Of a DNA stretch of 64,000 bases, positions 44,785-53,053 are shown one piece after another (position 1 is the stretch's first letter; the number at the start of each line of letters is the position of its first letter). The notes beneath the pieces are model-generated. The model saw nothing but the letters and a program-made list of their open reading frames with translations. It was not told where the DNA came from and did no database searches. Location of the stretch: contig NZ_QEQL01000001.1 in the NCBI RefSeq assembly GCF_003097135.1, positions 310,001 to 374,000 of the forward strand, written 5' to 3'. A program made the position numbers and the translations under genes. Origin of the DNA: Pseudomonas sp. URIL14HWK12:I12 (GTDB lineage: Bacteria > Pseudomonadota > Gammaproteobacteria > Pseudomonadales > Pseudomonadaceae).

Positions 44785-45558
44785 ATGAAACGTCTAGAAG
44801 GAAAAAGCGCGCTGATCACCGGCTCGGCGCGGGGTATAGGGCGCTCGTTCGCTCAAGCCTACATTCGGGAGGGCGCGACAGTCGCTGTGGCCGATATCGA
44901 CCTCACACGCGCCCAGGCCACTGCTTCGCAGCTGGGGGAGCACGCTTATGCTGTGGAGATGGACGTCACCGACCAAGGCTCCATCGAGGCTGCGATTGCA
45001 ACGGTGGTTGGCCGCGCTGGCAAGCTCGATATCCTGGTCAACAACGCCGCGTTGTTCGACCTTGCGCCGATTACGGAAATCACCCGGCAGAGCTATGACA
45101 GGCTGTTCTCCATCAACGTAGGTGGAACGCTGTTCACGCTTCAGGCCGCTGCCAAGCAAATGATTGCCCAGGGCCATGGCGGAAAGATCATCAATATGGC
45201 CAGCCAGGCTGGCCGCCGCGGTGAAGCCTTGGTTGCCGTCTACTGTGCGACCAAGGCGGCCGTGATCAGCCTGACTCAGTCGGCAGGGCTGAACCTTATC
45301 TCGCACAAAATCAACGTGAATGCGATCGCGCCCGGTGTCGTGGACGGGGAGCATTGGGACGGCGTCGATGCGCTGTTCGCAAAGCACGAAAACCTTCCAT
45401 TGGGGGAGAAGAAACGGCTCGTAGGGCTCCAGGTGCCATTCGGGCGGATGGGAACAGCCGAGGATCTGGTGGGCATGGCGATTTTCCTGGCAGGCCCGGA
45501 AAGCGATTACGTCGTTGCGCAGACATACAACGTCGATGGCGGTAATTGGATGAGTTGA
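44785..45558 (+). CDS. Sorbitol/polyol dehydrogenase, short-chain dehydrogenase family
   Basis: A 257-residue SDR. Features are the ALITGSARGIGRSFAQAY cofactor motif, NNAA around residue 86, catalytic Ser140 (INMASQAG), Tyr153 and Lys157 (YCATKAAV). The SmoS/L-iditol 2-dehydrogenase-like C terminus has DGVDALFAKHENLPLGEKKRLVG and YNVDGGNWMS. It oxidises a polyol such as D-sorbitol to a ketose. With the polyol binding protein it forms a minimal catabolic pair under the MtlR-like regulator. Confidence 0.84.
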   Translation: MKRLEGKSALITGSARGIGRSFAQAYIREGATVAVADIDLTRAQATASQLGEHAYAVEMDVTDQGSIEAAIATVVGRAGKLDILVNNAALFDLAPITEITRQSYDRLFSINVGGTLFTLQAAAKQMIAQGHGGKIINMASQAGRRGEALVAVYCATKAAVISLTQSAGLNLISHKINVNAIAPGVVDGEHWDGVDALFAKHENLPLGEKKRLVGLQVPFGRMGTAEDLVGMAIFLAGPESDYVVAQTYNVDGGNWMS

Positions 45559-45591
45559 AAGAGGCTGGGGCAAAGAAGGCGGCCAACCCGG

Positions 45592-45618
45592 CGCCGGGCC
45601 GACGCCGGGCCGACGCCG
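45592..45618. repeat. Short tandem repeat of 11 bp
   Basis: The unit CGCCGGGCCGA occurs twice in a row (45592-45602, 45603-45613), followed by a partial third copy, in the gap between the polyol dehydrogenase and the XRE-cupin gene, which converge here. It may form part of a terminator or be a simple slippage product. Confidence 0.5.
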
Positions 45619-45642
45619 CAGGCAAGCCTATGGCCAGGATAT

Positions 45643-46233
45643 TCAGAAGGTAGCGGGTGTGTTCACCCACAAGATCCGAGCTTCTACATCGCCATTGTTG
45701 CGGTAGCCGTGGGGAACGCTGCTGGAGAAATGGAAGGAATCCCCGGGTTTGAGACTGTAGGTGGTATTGCCTATGGTCAGATCGATGTGGCCTTCGATCA
45801 CGTAACCCATTTCTTCCCCTGCGTGCTCAATCAACTCGCTGACCATGCCTGGCGTCACGATGTAGATATCGCCCTGCAACAGGCCGCCTTTATGGGGGTG
45901 GGTAATGCGTTCCAGGTCGATATAGCCCTCTTTCTTGCCATGCGCGAAGCGGCTCACTTGCCGTTTGCCTGCCCGCAGCACCGGTTCATCCGAGGCCCAT
46001 TGCTCCGAAGTCAGCTCCGACACATTGCTGCCTACCGCCCCGGCCAGCCGGTGAAGCATCGCCAGCGAGGGCGAAGCCGCTTCGTTTTCGAGTTTGGAGA
46101 TCAGGCTCTCAGAGCACCCTGCAGCTTCGGCCACTTGTTTGAGCGTCAACCCTGCGACCTTGCGCGCATGGCGAAGTCGCAGGCCGAGATTGGGCAAGCC
46201 GTTGGTGTGCTGGGCTTTGACGTGCTTGGACAT
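45643..46233 (-). CDS. XRE-cupin transcriptional regulator
   Basis: A 196-residue regulator with an N-terminal XRE helix-turn-helix (GLRLRHARKVAGLTLKQVAEAAGCSESLISKLENEAASPSLAMLHRLA) and a C-terminal cupin (EEMGYVIEGHIDLTIGNTTYSLKPGDSFHF and PHGYRN). ATG 46233 has AGGAACC upstream, while an in-frame ATG at 46251 lacks one. It follows the DUF1989 gene by 107 bp on the same strand. XRE-cupins often repress amino-acid or polyamine degradation; here I infer control of the importer/hydrolase operon at 46341-51270. Confidence 0.83.
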   Translation of the reverse strand: MSKHVKAQHTNGLPNLGLRLRHARKVAGLTLKQVAEAAGCSESLISKLENEAASPSLAMLHRLAGAVGSNVSELTSEQWASDEPVLRAGKRQVSRFAHGKKEGYIDLERITHPHKGGLLQGDIYIVTPGMVSELIEHAGEEMGYVIEGHIDLTIGNTTYSLKPGDSFHFSSSVPHGYRNNGDVEARILWVNTPATF

Positions 46234-46340
46234 GCGGTTCCTGTGTGGCATGCAGTCGAGAGGCCCACCGCCGTAGCGGTGGATTTGAAGCGATACGCAT
46301 CCTATGCAGCTGCGTCAGGATCGTCCAGTACGCCGGTGGC

Positions 46341-47051
46341 TTAATGAGTGACGCAGAACTGGACATCCACCGGGTTGAGATTGTTGATCGGCACGATGTC
46401 CTGCGGGCAGGCGGACATTACAACGACGCAATCCATCGCGGCTTGGATGTCCACATAGTCTCCGGGTGCCGATACGGGGGCAAGCCAGGCGATGCTGTTG
46501 TCGGCACGTACCGGGATGTTCATCCAGAGGTTGAAGGGTTGCGGCACTTCCCGCGCGCGCAAGCCGATGGCGTGCAAGGCCAGGCGCATGTTGTCCGCAC
46601 AGCTGTCGTGATAGCCGCTCACGCCCAGGTTGGTGTAGCGGTGCAGATCACAGGCGGCTATCAGCGTGTCGTGAATGCCTGGAGAGGTGTCGGCCAACAA
46701 GGTCGCGATGGTCCGTCGGCGGTTGCTGAAGAGTTCGTCGCCAGGCTTGGGAATGATCCGGTCGATATGCGCGCGAGCATGCTCCATGGACAGGAATTCG
46801 CTCAGATCATCGCTATTGAACACCCAGGTATCGCACACCTGGCTGCCATGGGTGTTGATGATCCGAATGGTCTGCCCGGCTTTGAGCCTCACCGCGCGCC
46901 CGCTGCGTGCTGCAACGGTATAGGTTTGGCCAGGCACGGGGGTCCCATCGGCAGACACCGGCGTGCTCAGGGTGTCGTTGGTACCCAGCCAATCGCCGTT
47001 GTCAGCATGGCAGCAGGCCGGATAGTCGTGGGCGTCTGTGGTGTGTGACAT
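46341..47051 (-). CDS. DUF1989 (urea carboxylase-associated) family protein
   Basis: A 236-residue protein of the DUF1989 family. The hallmarks TYTVAARSGRAVRLKAGQTIRIINTHGSQVCDTWVF, GYHDSCADNMRLAL, PQPFNLWMNIPV and CVVVMSACPQD are present. Relatives lie beside urea carboxylase and other ureide-degrading genes, but I know no proven reaction for this group. It follows the M20 hydrolase by 19 bp, so it belongs to that operon. A role with carbamoyl or ureido compounds is the contextual guess. Confidence 0.78.
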   Translation of the reverse strand: MSHTTDAHDYPACCHADNGDWLGTNDTLSTPVSADGTPVPGQTYTVAARSGRAVRLKAGQTIRIINTHGSQVCDTWVFNSDDLSEFLSMEHARAHIDRIIPKPGDELFSNRRRTIATLLADTSPGIHDTLIAACDLHRYTNLGVSGYHDSCADNMRLALHAIGLRAREVPQPFNLWMNIPVRADNSIAWLAPVSAPGDYVDIQAAMDCVVVMSACPQDIVPINNLNPVDVQFCVTH

Positions 47052-47070
47052 GGTGCTTTCCTTACGTAGG

Positions 47071-48303
47071 TCAGGCTTGGTCGGCCAGTTGAACGAGGCT
47101 CCAGGCTAAGGCACGAGCGCCCGCCAGAAGGTGTTGGGGTTCGGTGTGTTCCAAGGGGTTGTGGCTGACGCCATCGCGGCTTGGTACGAACAGCATGGCG
47201 GTAGGGCAATGGCTGGCCAGGTACATGGCATCGTGGAAGGCACCCGAGCGGATCGACTGGCTGGCCATGCCGGTGGCGGCACAGGCTTGCTCGAGTACGT
47301 CGATCACGGCCGGGTCGAACGCCGTGGGCGCATGGCTGAACAGGGGTTCGAGCTCAGCCCCTTCCGGCAGGCATGTCACCAGCTCTGCATCGAACGCCTC
47401 CAGCACGGCAGCATCGGCATGGCGGAAATCGATACTGAAGCAGGCTTGGCCCGCGATGGTGTTGATCGAATTGGGCGTGACCTGCCACCGGCCAAACGTC
47501 AGGCGTCTGTCAGCGCCGGCCAGGCGCTGGGCGAGGGCGTCGATGCGCACCAGGCAGGCGGTGGCCGCCAACAGCGCATCACGACGCAAGGGCATAGGGG
47601 TGGTGCCGGCATGAGCCGGCGCTCCGTGGCAGCGCACCTGGTACCAGCGCACGCCCTGGATTCCGCTGACGACCCCAAGGGGGTTACCTGCTTGTTCCAG
47701 AACCGGGCCTTGCTCGATGTGCAGTTCGACGAAGGCATGAGCTTGGACAGTCGACCGCAGCGGGAGGTGGGCAAAGCGATGAGCGTGAGCATCGAGCGCC
47801 TGGCCGAAGCTCACCCCGTCGGCATCTTGGCACCGCCGATAACCAGCCAGCCGGGTAGGGTCAACGTAAGCACTGGAGCCCATCGCCCCGGGGCTGAAGC
47901 GGCTGCCTTCTTCGTTGGTCCAAACCACCAGTTCGATTGGCCGACGGGTACGCACCCCGGTTGCGGCCAAGGCTTGAAGGCATTCCAACCCGGCCATCAC
48001 GCCATAGCAGCCGTCAAGGCGCCCGCCTGAAGGCTGGGTATCAATGTGGCTGCCGGTCATCACCGGCGCAAGCTCACTGTCGCCGTCGTAGCGAATGAAC
48101 AGGTTGGCGCAGGGGTCGGTCCACACCCGGCAACCCAATTGGCGCGCCTGGCCGATCAGCCAGGCCCGGGCGTCGAAGTCATGCTCGGAAAGCGCTTGGC
48201 GGTTCATTGCACCGCCTTCCAGGCCGCCATAAGTCGCTAGCTGGGCAAGGCGTTGTAACAGCCGCGCCCCGGATACTGCGTCGATTACTCGCTGGGTATT
48301 CAT
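47071..48303 (-). CDS. M20-family amidohydrolase, N-carbamoyl-amino-acid hydrolase/allantoate amidohydrolase type
   Basis: A 410-residue metal-dependent amidohydrolase of the hydantoinase/carbamoylase group. Metal ligands appear as His86 and Asp88 in TGSHIDTQ, Asp97 in GRLDGCYG, Glu131/132 in TNEEGSRF and His195 in ELHIEQGP; the dimerisation lid has GAPAHAGTTPM. Members split N-carbamoyl-L-amino acids, allantoate or beta-ureidopropionate. ATG 48303 overlaps the ATPase stop by 4 bp. In an operon with a polar amino-acid-type importer it likely degrades the imported compound. Confidence 0.83.
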   Translation of the reverse strand: MNTQRVIDAVSGARLLQRLAQLATYGGLEGGAMNRQALSEHDFDARAWLIGQARQLGCRVWTDPCANLFIRYDGDSELAPVMTGSHIDTQPSGGRLDGCYGVMAGLECLQALAATGVRTRRPIELVVWTNEEGSRFSPGAMGSSAYVDPTRLAGYRRCQDADGVSFGQALDAHAHRFAHLPLRSTVQAHAFVELHIEQGPVLEQAGNPLGVVSGIQGVRWYQVRCHGAPAHAGTTPMPLRRDALLAATACLVRIDALAQRLAGADRRLTFGRWQVTPNSINTIAGQACFSIDFRHADAAVLEAFDAELVTCLPEGAELEPLFSHAPTAFDPAVIDVLEQACAATGMASQSIRSGAFHDAMYLASHCPTAMLFVPSRDGVSHNPLEHTEPQHLLAGARALAWSLVQLADQA

Positions 48304-49106
48304 TGGCGTGCCTCCGCTCGGGGCGTGAGGCTGCGGTTGAACCAGGGTTTGAGAAATTGCGCGAGGCGGCCCGTGCCCGGATTGTTGAACAGGCAACCCG
48401 GGGCGCCCGCTTCGACGATGCTTCCGGCTTCCATGAATATCACCTGGTTCGAGATCTGTGCGGCGAAACTCATTTCGTGGGTGACCATGACCATGGTCAT
48501 GCCGTCCATAGCCAAGCCACGAATCACCTGCAATACCTCCTCGACCAGCTCAGGGTCCAGTGCCGAGGTTGGCTCATCGAGCAGCATCAGCCGTGGCTTG
48601 ACGGCCAGTGCCCGGGCAATGCCGACTCGCTGCTGCTGGCCGCCAGACAGGCGTGACGGATAACTTTCGGCCTTGGCCGCAAGGCCTACACGGGCCAGGG
48701 CATCATCGGCCAAGCGACGTGCCTCGTATTTGCCCAAGCGCTTGCCCAGTACCAGCGGCGCCATGACGTTCTCGCGCACACTCATGTGTGGCCACAGGTT
48801 GAACTGCTGAAATACCATCGATACCGGCCTGCGCACTTCAGCGATCGCGGCATCGCTGTCTTGGTGAGCAGGGCCGCGCTCCGGTCCGCTGTAGCCCAGC
48901 AGCTGGCCATCGATCCAGATTTCGCCCTCGTCGTAGGCTTCCAAGAAGTTCATGCAGCGCAGGGCTGTGGTTTTGCCCGATCCCGAGGGCCCGATCAGCG
49001 AGACGATTTCGCCCGGTTGCACCTTCAGATTGAAATCACTTAGCACGCGGTGGCTACCGTAGGACTTGCCGACACCGCGCAGTTCCAGCAAAGCAAGGGT
49101 ACTCAT
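48300..49106 (-). CDS. Polar amino-acid-type ABC transporter ATP-binding protein
   Basis: A 268-residue ATPase of the GlnQ/HisP group. Walker A GPSGSGKTTALRC, the Q-loop MVFQQFNLWPHMSVRENV, signature LSGGQQQRVGIARALA and Walker B LMLLDEPTSALDPELV are present. ATG 49106 directly follows the permease stop (TGATG); a TTG codon just upstream is disregarded. It energises the two permeases upstream for uptake of a polar amino-acid-like ligand. Confidence 0.88.
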   Translation of the reverse strand: MSTLALLELRGVGKSYGSHRVLSDFNLKVQPGEIVSLIGPSGSGKTTALRCMNFLEAYDEGEIWIDGQLLGYSGPERGPAHQDSDAAIAEVRRPVSMVFQQFNLWPHMSVRENVMAPLVLGKRLGKYEARRLADDALARVGLAAKAESYPSRLSGGQQQRVGIARALAVKPRLMLLDEPTSALDPELVEEVLQVIRGLAMDGMTMVMVTHEMSFAAQISNQVIFMEAGSIVEAGAPGCLFNNPGTGRLAQFLKPWFNRSLTPRAEARQ

Positions 49107-49756
49107 CAACTGAGCCTCGTGTGACGGCTCGCACGTTGCGCCAGCCCACGGGTCACTGCGCTCACCATGAGCGTGAGCAGCCAGTAGCCCAGTACCAGCA
49201 GGGCATAGGGAACGACATACGAGAAGGTAGTGGAAACGATCTGCCCGGTGATCATGGTCAGCTCAGGCACTGTGATGATGGAGGTGACCGCACTCTCTTT
49301 AATGGTCAGGATCACTTGGTTACCCAGTAATGGCAGTGTGAAGGTCAAGGCTTGGGGCGCCTGGATGTGCCAGAACGCCTGGCGACGTGACAACCCATGC
49401 ACCCTGGCGGCTTCCAACTGGCCAGTGGGTACGCTCGCCCAACCGGCGCGCAACAACTCCGCGAAATAGGCCGCGCTGTACAGGCCCAATGACAAGACAC
49501 TGGCAGAGACTGCGTCGAGGGTAAGGCCCAGCAACGGTAAGCCGAAATACACCAGCATCAGTTGCGCCAGGAAAGGGGTGCCACGAACCAACCACACGTA
49601 CGCCCGGTAAGGCCAGCGCAACGCCGGCGATACCAGGCACAGCGCATTGAGAACGAAGCCCAGGCACAGGCCGGCCAGCGCCGCACTCAGGCTCACACCC
49701 AGGGTCATCAGCAACGCTTGGCCGAACTCGGGAAGGTAGCTCATCCAGGGCGTCAT
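49106..49756 (-). CDS. Polar amino-acid-type ABC transporter permease
   Basis: A 216-residue permease of the HisM/GlnP family. The EAA loop reads ELLRAGWASVPTGQLEAARVHGLSRRQAFWHIQAPQAL, and a second helix pair follows near TMITGQIVSTTFSYV. ATG 49756 overlaps the preceding permease stop by 4 bp. It pairs with the permease at 49753-50412. Confidence 0.87.
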   Translation of the reverse strand: MTPWMSYLPEFGQALLMTLGVSLSAALAGLCLGFVLNALCLVSPALRWPYRAYVWLVRGTPFLAQLMLVYFGLPLLGLTLDAVSASVLSLGLYSAAYFAELLRAGWASVPTGQLEAARVHGLSRRQAFWHIQAPQALTFTLPLLGNQVILTIKESAVTSIITVPELTMITGQIVSTTFSYVVPYALLVLGYWLLTLMVSAVTRGLAQRASRHTRLS

Positions 49757-50412
49757 ACTGCACGCTCCTGCCAATGGCGCTCGAGTACCTTGGCGAGGGC
49801 CACCAGCAAGGTGGTCAACACCAGATAGAACAGCGCCGAGAACAAGTACACCTCGAGCGGGCGGTAGGTCTGGGAAACCAGTTGCTGGCTCACCCGCATC
49901 AAGTCGGTGATGGAGATCACCGACACCACCGCCGACACCTTGATGACGTCGATCAATTCCGAGACCAGCGCAGGCAGGGTCAGGCGCAATACCTGGGGGA
50001 GTTGGACATACACAAGGGTGCGCCTTTTGCCCAGGCTGAACACTGCGGCGGCCTCCAGTTGGCCTGCCGGGATCGCAGCGAAACCACTGCGCAGAATCTG
50101 CGACTGGTAGGCTGCGGTATTCAACGCAAGCGCAAGGGTTGCCGCCCACAGGGGCGGCACATCCAGCCCCAGGCCAGACGGCAGGTAGTAGAGCAACAGT
50201 AGCTGTGCCAGCACCGGGGTGCCGCGAAAAAAGCTCACGTATACCCGAGCAAATGCTCTCGAGGCTCGGCTACGGCTGCTTCCCATCAAGTAAACCAATA
50301 CCCCCCAAACGAAGCCCACTACCATGGCCATGATGCATAGCCCCAGGGTCGTGAGCGCGCCGTCGAGCAGGGCTGGCCAATACAAGGCCGCGCGTGCGCC
50401 GAAGTCAGTCAT
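49753..50412 (-). CDS. Polar amino-acid-type ABC transporter permease
   Basis: A 219-residue permease of the same family. The EAA loop is QILRSGFAAIPAGQLEAAAVFSLGKRRTLVYVQLPQVLR. ATG 50412 follows the binding-protein stop closely; a GTG at 50421 is the other possible start. It forms the channel with the permease gene that overlaps it downstream. Confidence 0.86.
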   Translation of the reverse strand: MTDFGARAALYWPALLDGALTTLGLCIMAMVVGFVWGVLVYLMGSSRSRASRAFARVYVSFFRGTPVLAQLLLLYYLPSGLGLDVPPLWAATLALALNTAAYQSQILRSGFAAIPAGQLEAAAVFSLGKRRTLVYVQLPQVLRLTLPALVSELIDVIKVSAVVSVISITDLMRVSQQLVSQTYRPLEVYLFSALFYLVLTTLLVALAKVLERHWQERAV

Positions 50413-50421
50413 GGTGGTCAC

Positions 50422-51270
50422 TCAGATAGTCGGCACGGGCATGGCATCGGAGGGGACTTTCATGACGAAGCCAAACCATTTGGTCTGCAGCTTTTCCAGC
50501 GTGCCATCGGCAGCAGCCTGCGCAATGCCATCGCTGAACAACTTGACCAGGGTGGCGCTGTCGGCGTCCTTGCGACCGACCCAACCAAAATAAGTAGTAG
50601 GGCCGACCATCTCCGGCAAGGTGGCGAACAGGCCTGGGCGCGACTTGATCAGCGGGCCGAGGTTCGACAACGACTGCGCTACGCCGTCCAGGCGGCCAGC
50701 AGCGAGGTCGGCATAAGCCTCATCGAAACTGACGTATTGCTTGATAGCCTTCAGACCAGGCTGGCCCTGGGCTCTGAGCTTCTGGTCGTACCCTTGGAGT
50801 ATTGCCAACTGACCGGAGCCTGATTGAGACCCTACGACCTTCCCGTTCAGGTCGGAAAGCGACTCGATTGCGGTGTCGTCGGCACGTTTGAGCAGCGCTA
50901 CTGTGGATTCAGCAATAGGTACGGTGAAGGCAAACTGTTCGAAGCGTGCTTTGTTCACCGTCACGGATGTGACCACGAAATCAAACTTTCCGCTGTCCAG
51001 GCCGGGCAGAATGCCCTGAAACGGCAAGTCGAGCTGCTTGACTTTCACCCCAGGCAGCGAGCGGGCCATAACCTCGTGCATCAGGTCGGCTCCGTAGCCG
51101 ACGATCTGGCCGTTTTCCACGAACTCGAACGGAGGAAAGCGCGCCTCGGTGGCGATTACGATTTCCTTTTTTTCCTGGATGCGTTGCAGCAAATCACTGG
51201 GCTGGGCGGCTGCAACGGTGCAGAAGCCGGCTAAACAAAGTGACAGGGCTTTCAGAAGGCGATTTTTCAT
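50422..51270 (-). CDS. Polar amino-acid-type ABC transporter binding protein
   Basis: A 282-residue family 3 solute-binding protein. A signal peptide is clear (MKNRLLKALSLCLAGFCTVAAA-QPS). The mature part has IVIATEARFPPFEFVENGQIVGYGADLMHEV and LPFQGILPGLDSGKFDFVVTSVTVNKARFEQFAFT, typical of polar amino-acid binders. It heads the operon of permeases, ATPase, M20 hydrolase and DUF1989 protein. A carbamoyl or ureido amino acid is the inferred ligand. Confidence 0.85.
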   Translation of the reverse strand: MKNRLLKALSLCLAGFCTVAAAQPSDLLQRIQEKKEIVIATEARFPPFEFVENGQIVGYGADLMHEVMARSLPGVKVKQLDLPFQGILPGLDSGKFDFVVTSVTVNKARFEQFAFTVPIAESTVALLKRADDTAIESLSDLNGKVVGSQSGSGQLAILQGYDQKLRAQGQPGLKAIKQYVSFDEAYADLAAGRLDGVAQSLSNLGPLIKSRPGLFATLPEMVGPTTYFGWVGRKDADSATLVKLFSDGIAQAAADGTLEKLQTKWFGFVMKVPSDAMPVPTI

Positions 51271-51304
51271 GGCTATGTCTCTCTATGAAAGCATTTGAAT
51301 TTTA

Positions 51305-51319
51305 TTCAAGCTACTTGAA
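51305..51319. promoter_or_regulatory. Candidate operator upstream of the amino-acid-type binding protein
   Basis: The arms TTCAAG (51305-51310) and CTTGAA (51314-51319) with a 3-base spacer lie 35-49 bp upstream of the binding protein start, in the AT-rich promoter. A repressor such as the XRE-cupin at 45643-46233 could bind here. This is a positional guess. Confidence 0.4.
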
Positions 51320-51654
51320 CATAAATACAACAGCATGAAACGTGCCACAGCACCTGGCGCCGTGAATTGGCCAAAAATCGGGAACTGAGAGGCGCGCCGT
51401 GCCCAGCTTTGGCGCAGCGGCCCAGGTGTGGGCGTGGTAGCGGTGCAGTTTCGGCGCTCAGGCGCAGGGGCGACCGGTGGCCTCTGGCGCCACTGGCTGG
51501 CCGCTGGCTCGCTGCGTCATGCCCCAGGCTCAAGGAGCGAGCGATACCAGCCAGGGCCGAGCTATCCCCAGATGGAACTGAACCCTAATGGTGCGCCCCT
51601 GGAATCAGACAGTGCATTTGGGTACAGCCTTAACCGCTTAAAACGGGTGAAACC

Positions 51655-51667
51655 GTGCAATATGCAC
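51655..51667. promoter_or_regulatory. Palindrome upstream of codB
   Basis: GTGCA-ATA-TGCAC lies 124 bp upstream of codB, and a further AGTGCAT half-site lies at 51611-51617. It may be a PucR-family site, but I know no consensus to test it against. Confidence 0.3.
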
Positions 51668-51790
51668 AGGTTTGAATGTCAGCGAAGTCCTGTTTTTTTC
51701 TATTTAAAGCCTTTCGCAAAAGCGGCCTGTGAATTGCTCTCTGGTGGATGCGCTTGGTTACCTACCCACTGCATCCAACGGGAGAAGAAA

Positions 51791-53053
51791 ATGAGTTCAC
51801 CTGGTGATTTCCCTTTGAGCGAGGCACCTGCCTGCGCCAGGAAAGGATTGCTATCCATTTCCATGGTGCTGTTCAGCTTCACGTTCTTTACCGGCACCAT
51901 GTTCGCGGGCGGCAAGCTGGGGATGGCGTTCCCCTTCGCCGATATGCTGTGGATAGCGGCCATTGGCAACGGGCTATTGGCGCTCTACGCGGCAGGGCTG
52001 GCGTTCATTGCATCGCGCAGTGGTTTGAACACCGTGCTGATGGGGCGTTTCTGCTTCGGCGAGGCGGGCAGCCGGTTGTCCGACTTTCTTCTTGGCTTCG
52101 CCGAGCTGGGCTGGTACGCCTGGGGTACAGCGACCATCGCCATCGTGCTGGTGAAGCTGCTTGGCTTGGCCGACAGCCTGAGCACGCCGTTGATGGTGGC
52201 GTTCGGTTTAGGCTTCAGCGTCACCGCCATCGTCGGCTACAAGGGGCTGGATGTGCTGTCTCGGGTGTCGGTACCCCTGATGTTCGCGCTGTTGATGGTA
52301 TCGATGTACATCGCCACCGGGCACGCTGGCGGTTTCAAGGGCCTGGCCGCTGTCATTCCCCATGAAACAATGACATTTTCCGCGGCCGTGACCATGGTGT
52401 TCGGTACGTTCGCCAGTGGCGCTACCCAAGCGACCAACTGGACACGGCTGTCGCGCACAGGCCGCATCGCGATCGTCGCAAGCGTCGTCAGCTTCCTGGT
52501 CGGCAACGGCCTGATGGTGGTGGCTGGCGCTTGGTGTGCCATGGTGTATCAGCAAGCCGATATCGTTGAAGTGCTGGTCCTCCAGGGGTTGTCGTTCGCG
52601 GCAGTGATCATGTTGTGCCTGAATCTCTGGACCATCCAGGGCCCGACTATCTACAACGTCTCAGCCGCGGCCTGCCATTTGTTACGCAGCGAACGCCGCC
52701 GAACCATGACGCTGATCGCCGCTGGCATCGGGGTATTGCTCGCCATCGGGGGCATGTACGAGATGCTCATTCCATTCCTGGTGCTGCTGGGCTCGATCAT
52801 ACCGCCCGTTGGGGGAGTGATCATGGCGGACTTCTGGTATCGCCATGGCGGCAACTATCCGTTGTTGGCTACAGCCCGTTTGCCCCGGTACAACTTCAAA
52901 GGCCTGACGGCCTATGGCGTCGGCGCCGTAGTGGCTTATTGCTCACCTTGGGTGGCACCACTGGTTGGCATTCTCGTCGCGGCCGGGTGCTATGTCGTGC
53001 TGCTGCAGCTGAGCGATCGCCACGCCACGGCCACACTGCAGGGGGAACAGTGA
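51791..53053 (+). CDS. codB: Cytosine permease
   Basis: A 420-residue membrane transporter of the nucleobase:cation symporter-1 family. Features include GTMFAGGKLGMAFPFADMLWIAAIGNGLLALYAAGLAFIASRSGLNT, RFCFGEAGSRLSDFLLGFAELGWYAWGTATIA and TQATNWTRLSRTGRIA, close to CodB in order and length. It imports cytosine. ATG 51791 has GGGAGAAGAA upstream; the frame is open further without similarity. It is the first gene of codB-pucR-codA, and its stop overlaps the regulator's GTG (GTGA). Confidence 0.87.
   Translation: MSSPGDFPLSEAPACARKGLLSISMVLFSFTFFTGTMFAGGKLGMAFPFADMLWIAAIGNGLLALYAAGLAFIASRSGLNTVLMGRFCFGEAGSRLSDFLLGFAELGWYAWGTATIAIVLVKLLGLADSLSTPLMVAFGLGFSVTAIVGYKGLDVLSRVSVPLMFALLMVSMYIATGHAGGFKGLAAVIPHETMTFSAAVTMVFGTFASGATQATNWTRLSRTGRIAIVASVVSFLVGNGLMVVAGAWCAMVYQQADIVEVLVLQGLSFAAVIMLCLNLWTIQGPTIYNVSAAACHLLRSERRRTMTLIAAGIGVLLAIGGMYEMLIPFLVLLGSIIPPVGGVIMADFWYRHGGNYPLLATARLPRYNFKGLTAYGVGAVVAYCSPWVAPLVGILVAAGCYVVLLQLSDRHATATLQGEQ

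Larger units (their letters stand above)
51271..51790. other. Divergent promoter region, about 520 bp without genes
   Basis: This gap separates the minus-strand binding protein from codB on the plus strand. It becomes AT-rich at both ends. It contains an inverted repeat near the minus-strand gene (51305-51319) and a palindrome-like GTGCA-ATA-TGCAC (51655-51667) upstream of codB. Open frames in it are not supported. I see no tRNA-like or known riboswitch structure. Confidence 0.6.

Noticed and set aside
51428..51790. Upstream extension of the codB frame
   Set aside because: No permease similarity before 51791, and a good RBS stands before the ATG there.
51271..51790. Possible riboswitch or leader RNA upstream of codB
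   Set aside because: The region has only short repeats; I could not match it to any riboswitch class I know.
52615..53049. Upstream extension of the PucR-like frame into codB
   Set aside because: It lies within codB out of frame; similarity and the GTGA overlap fix the start at 53050.
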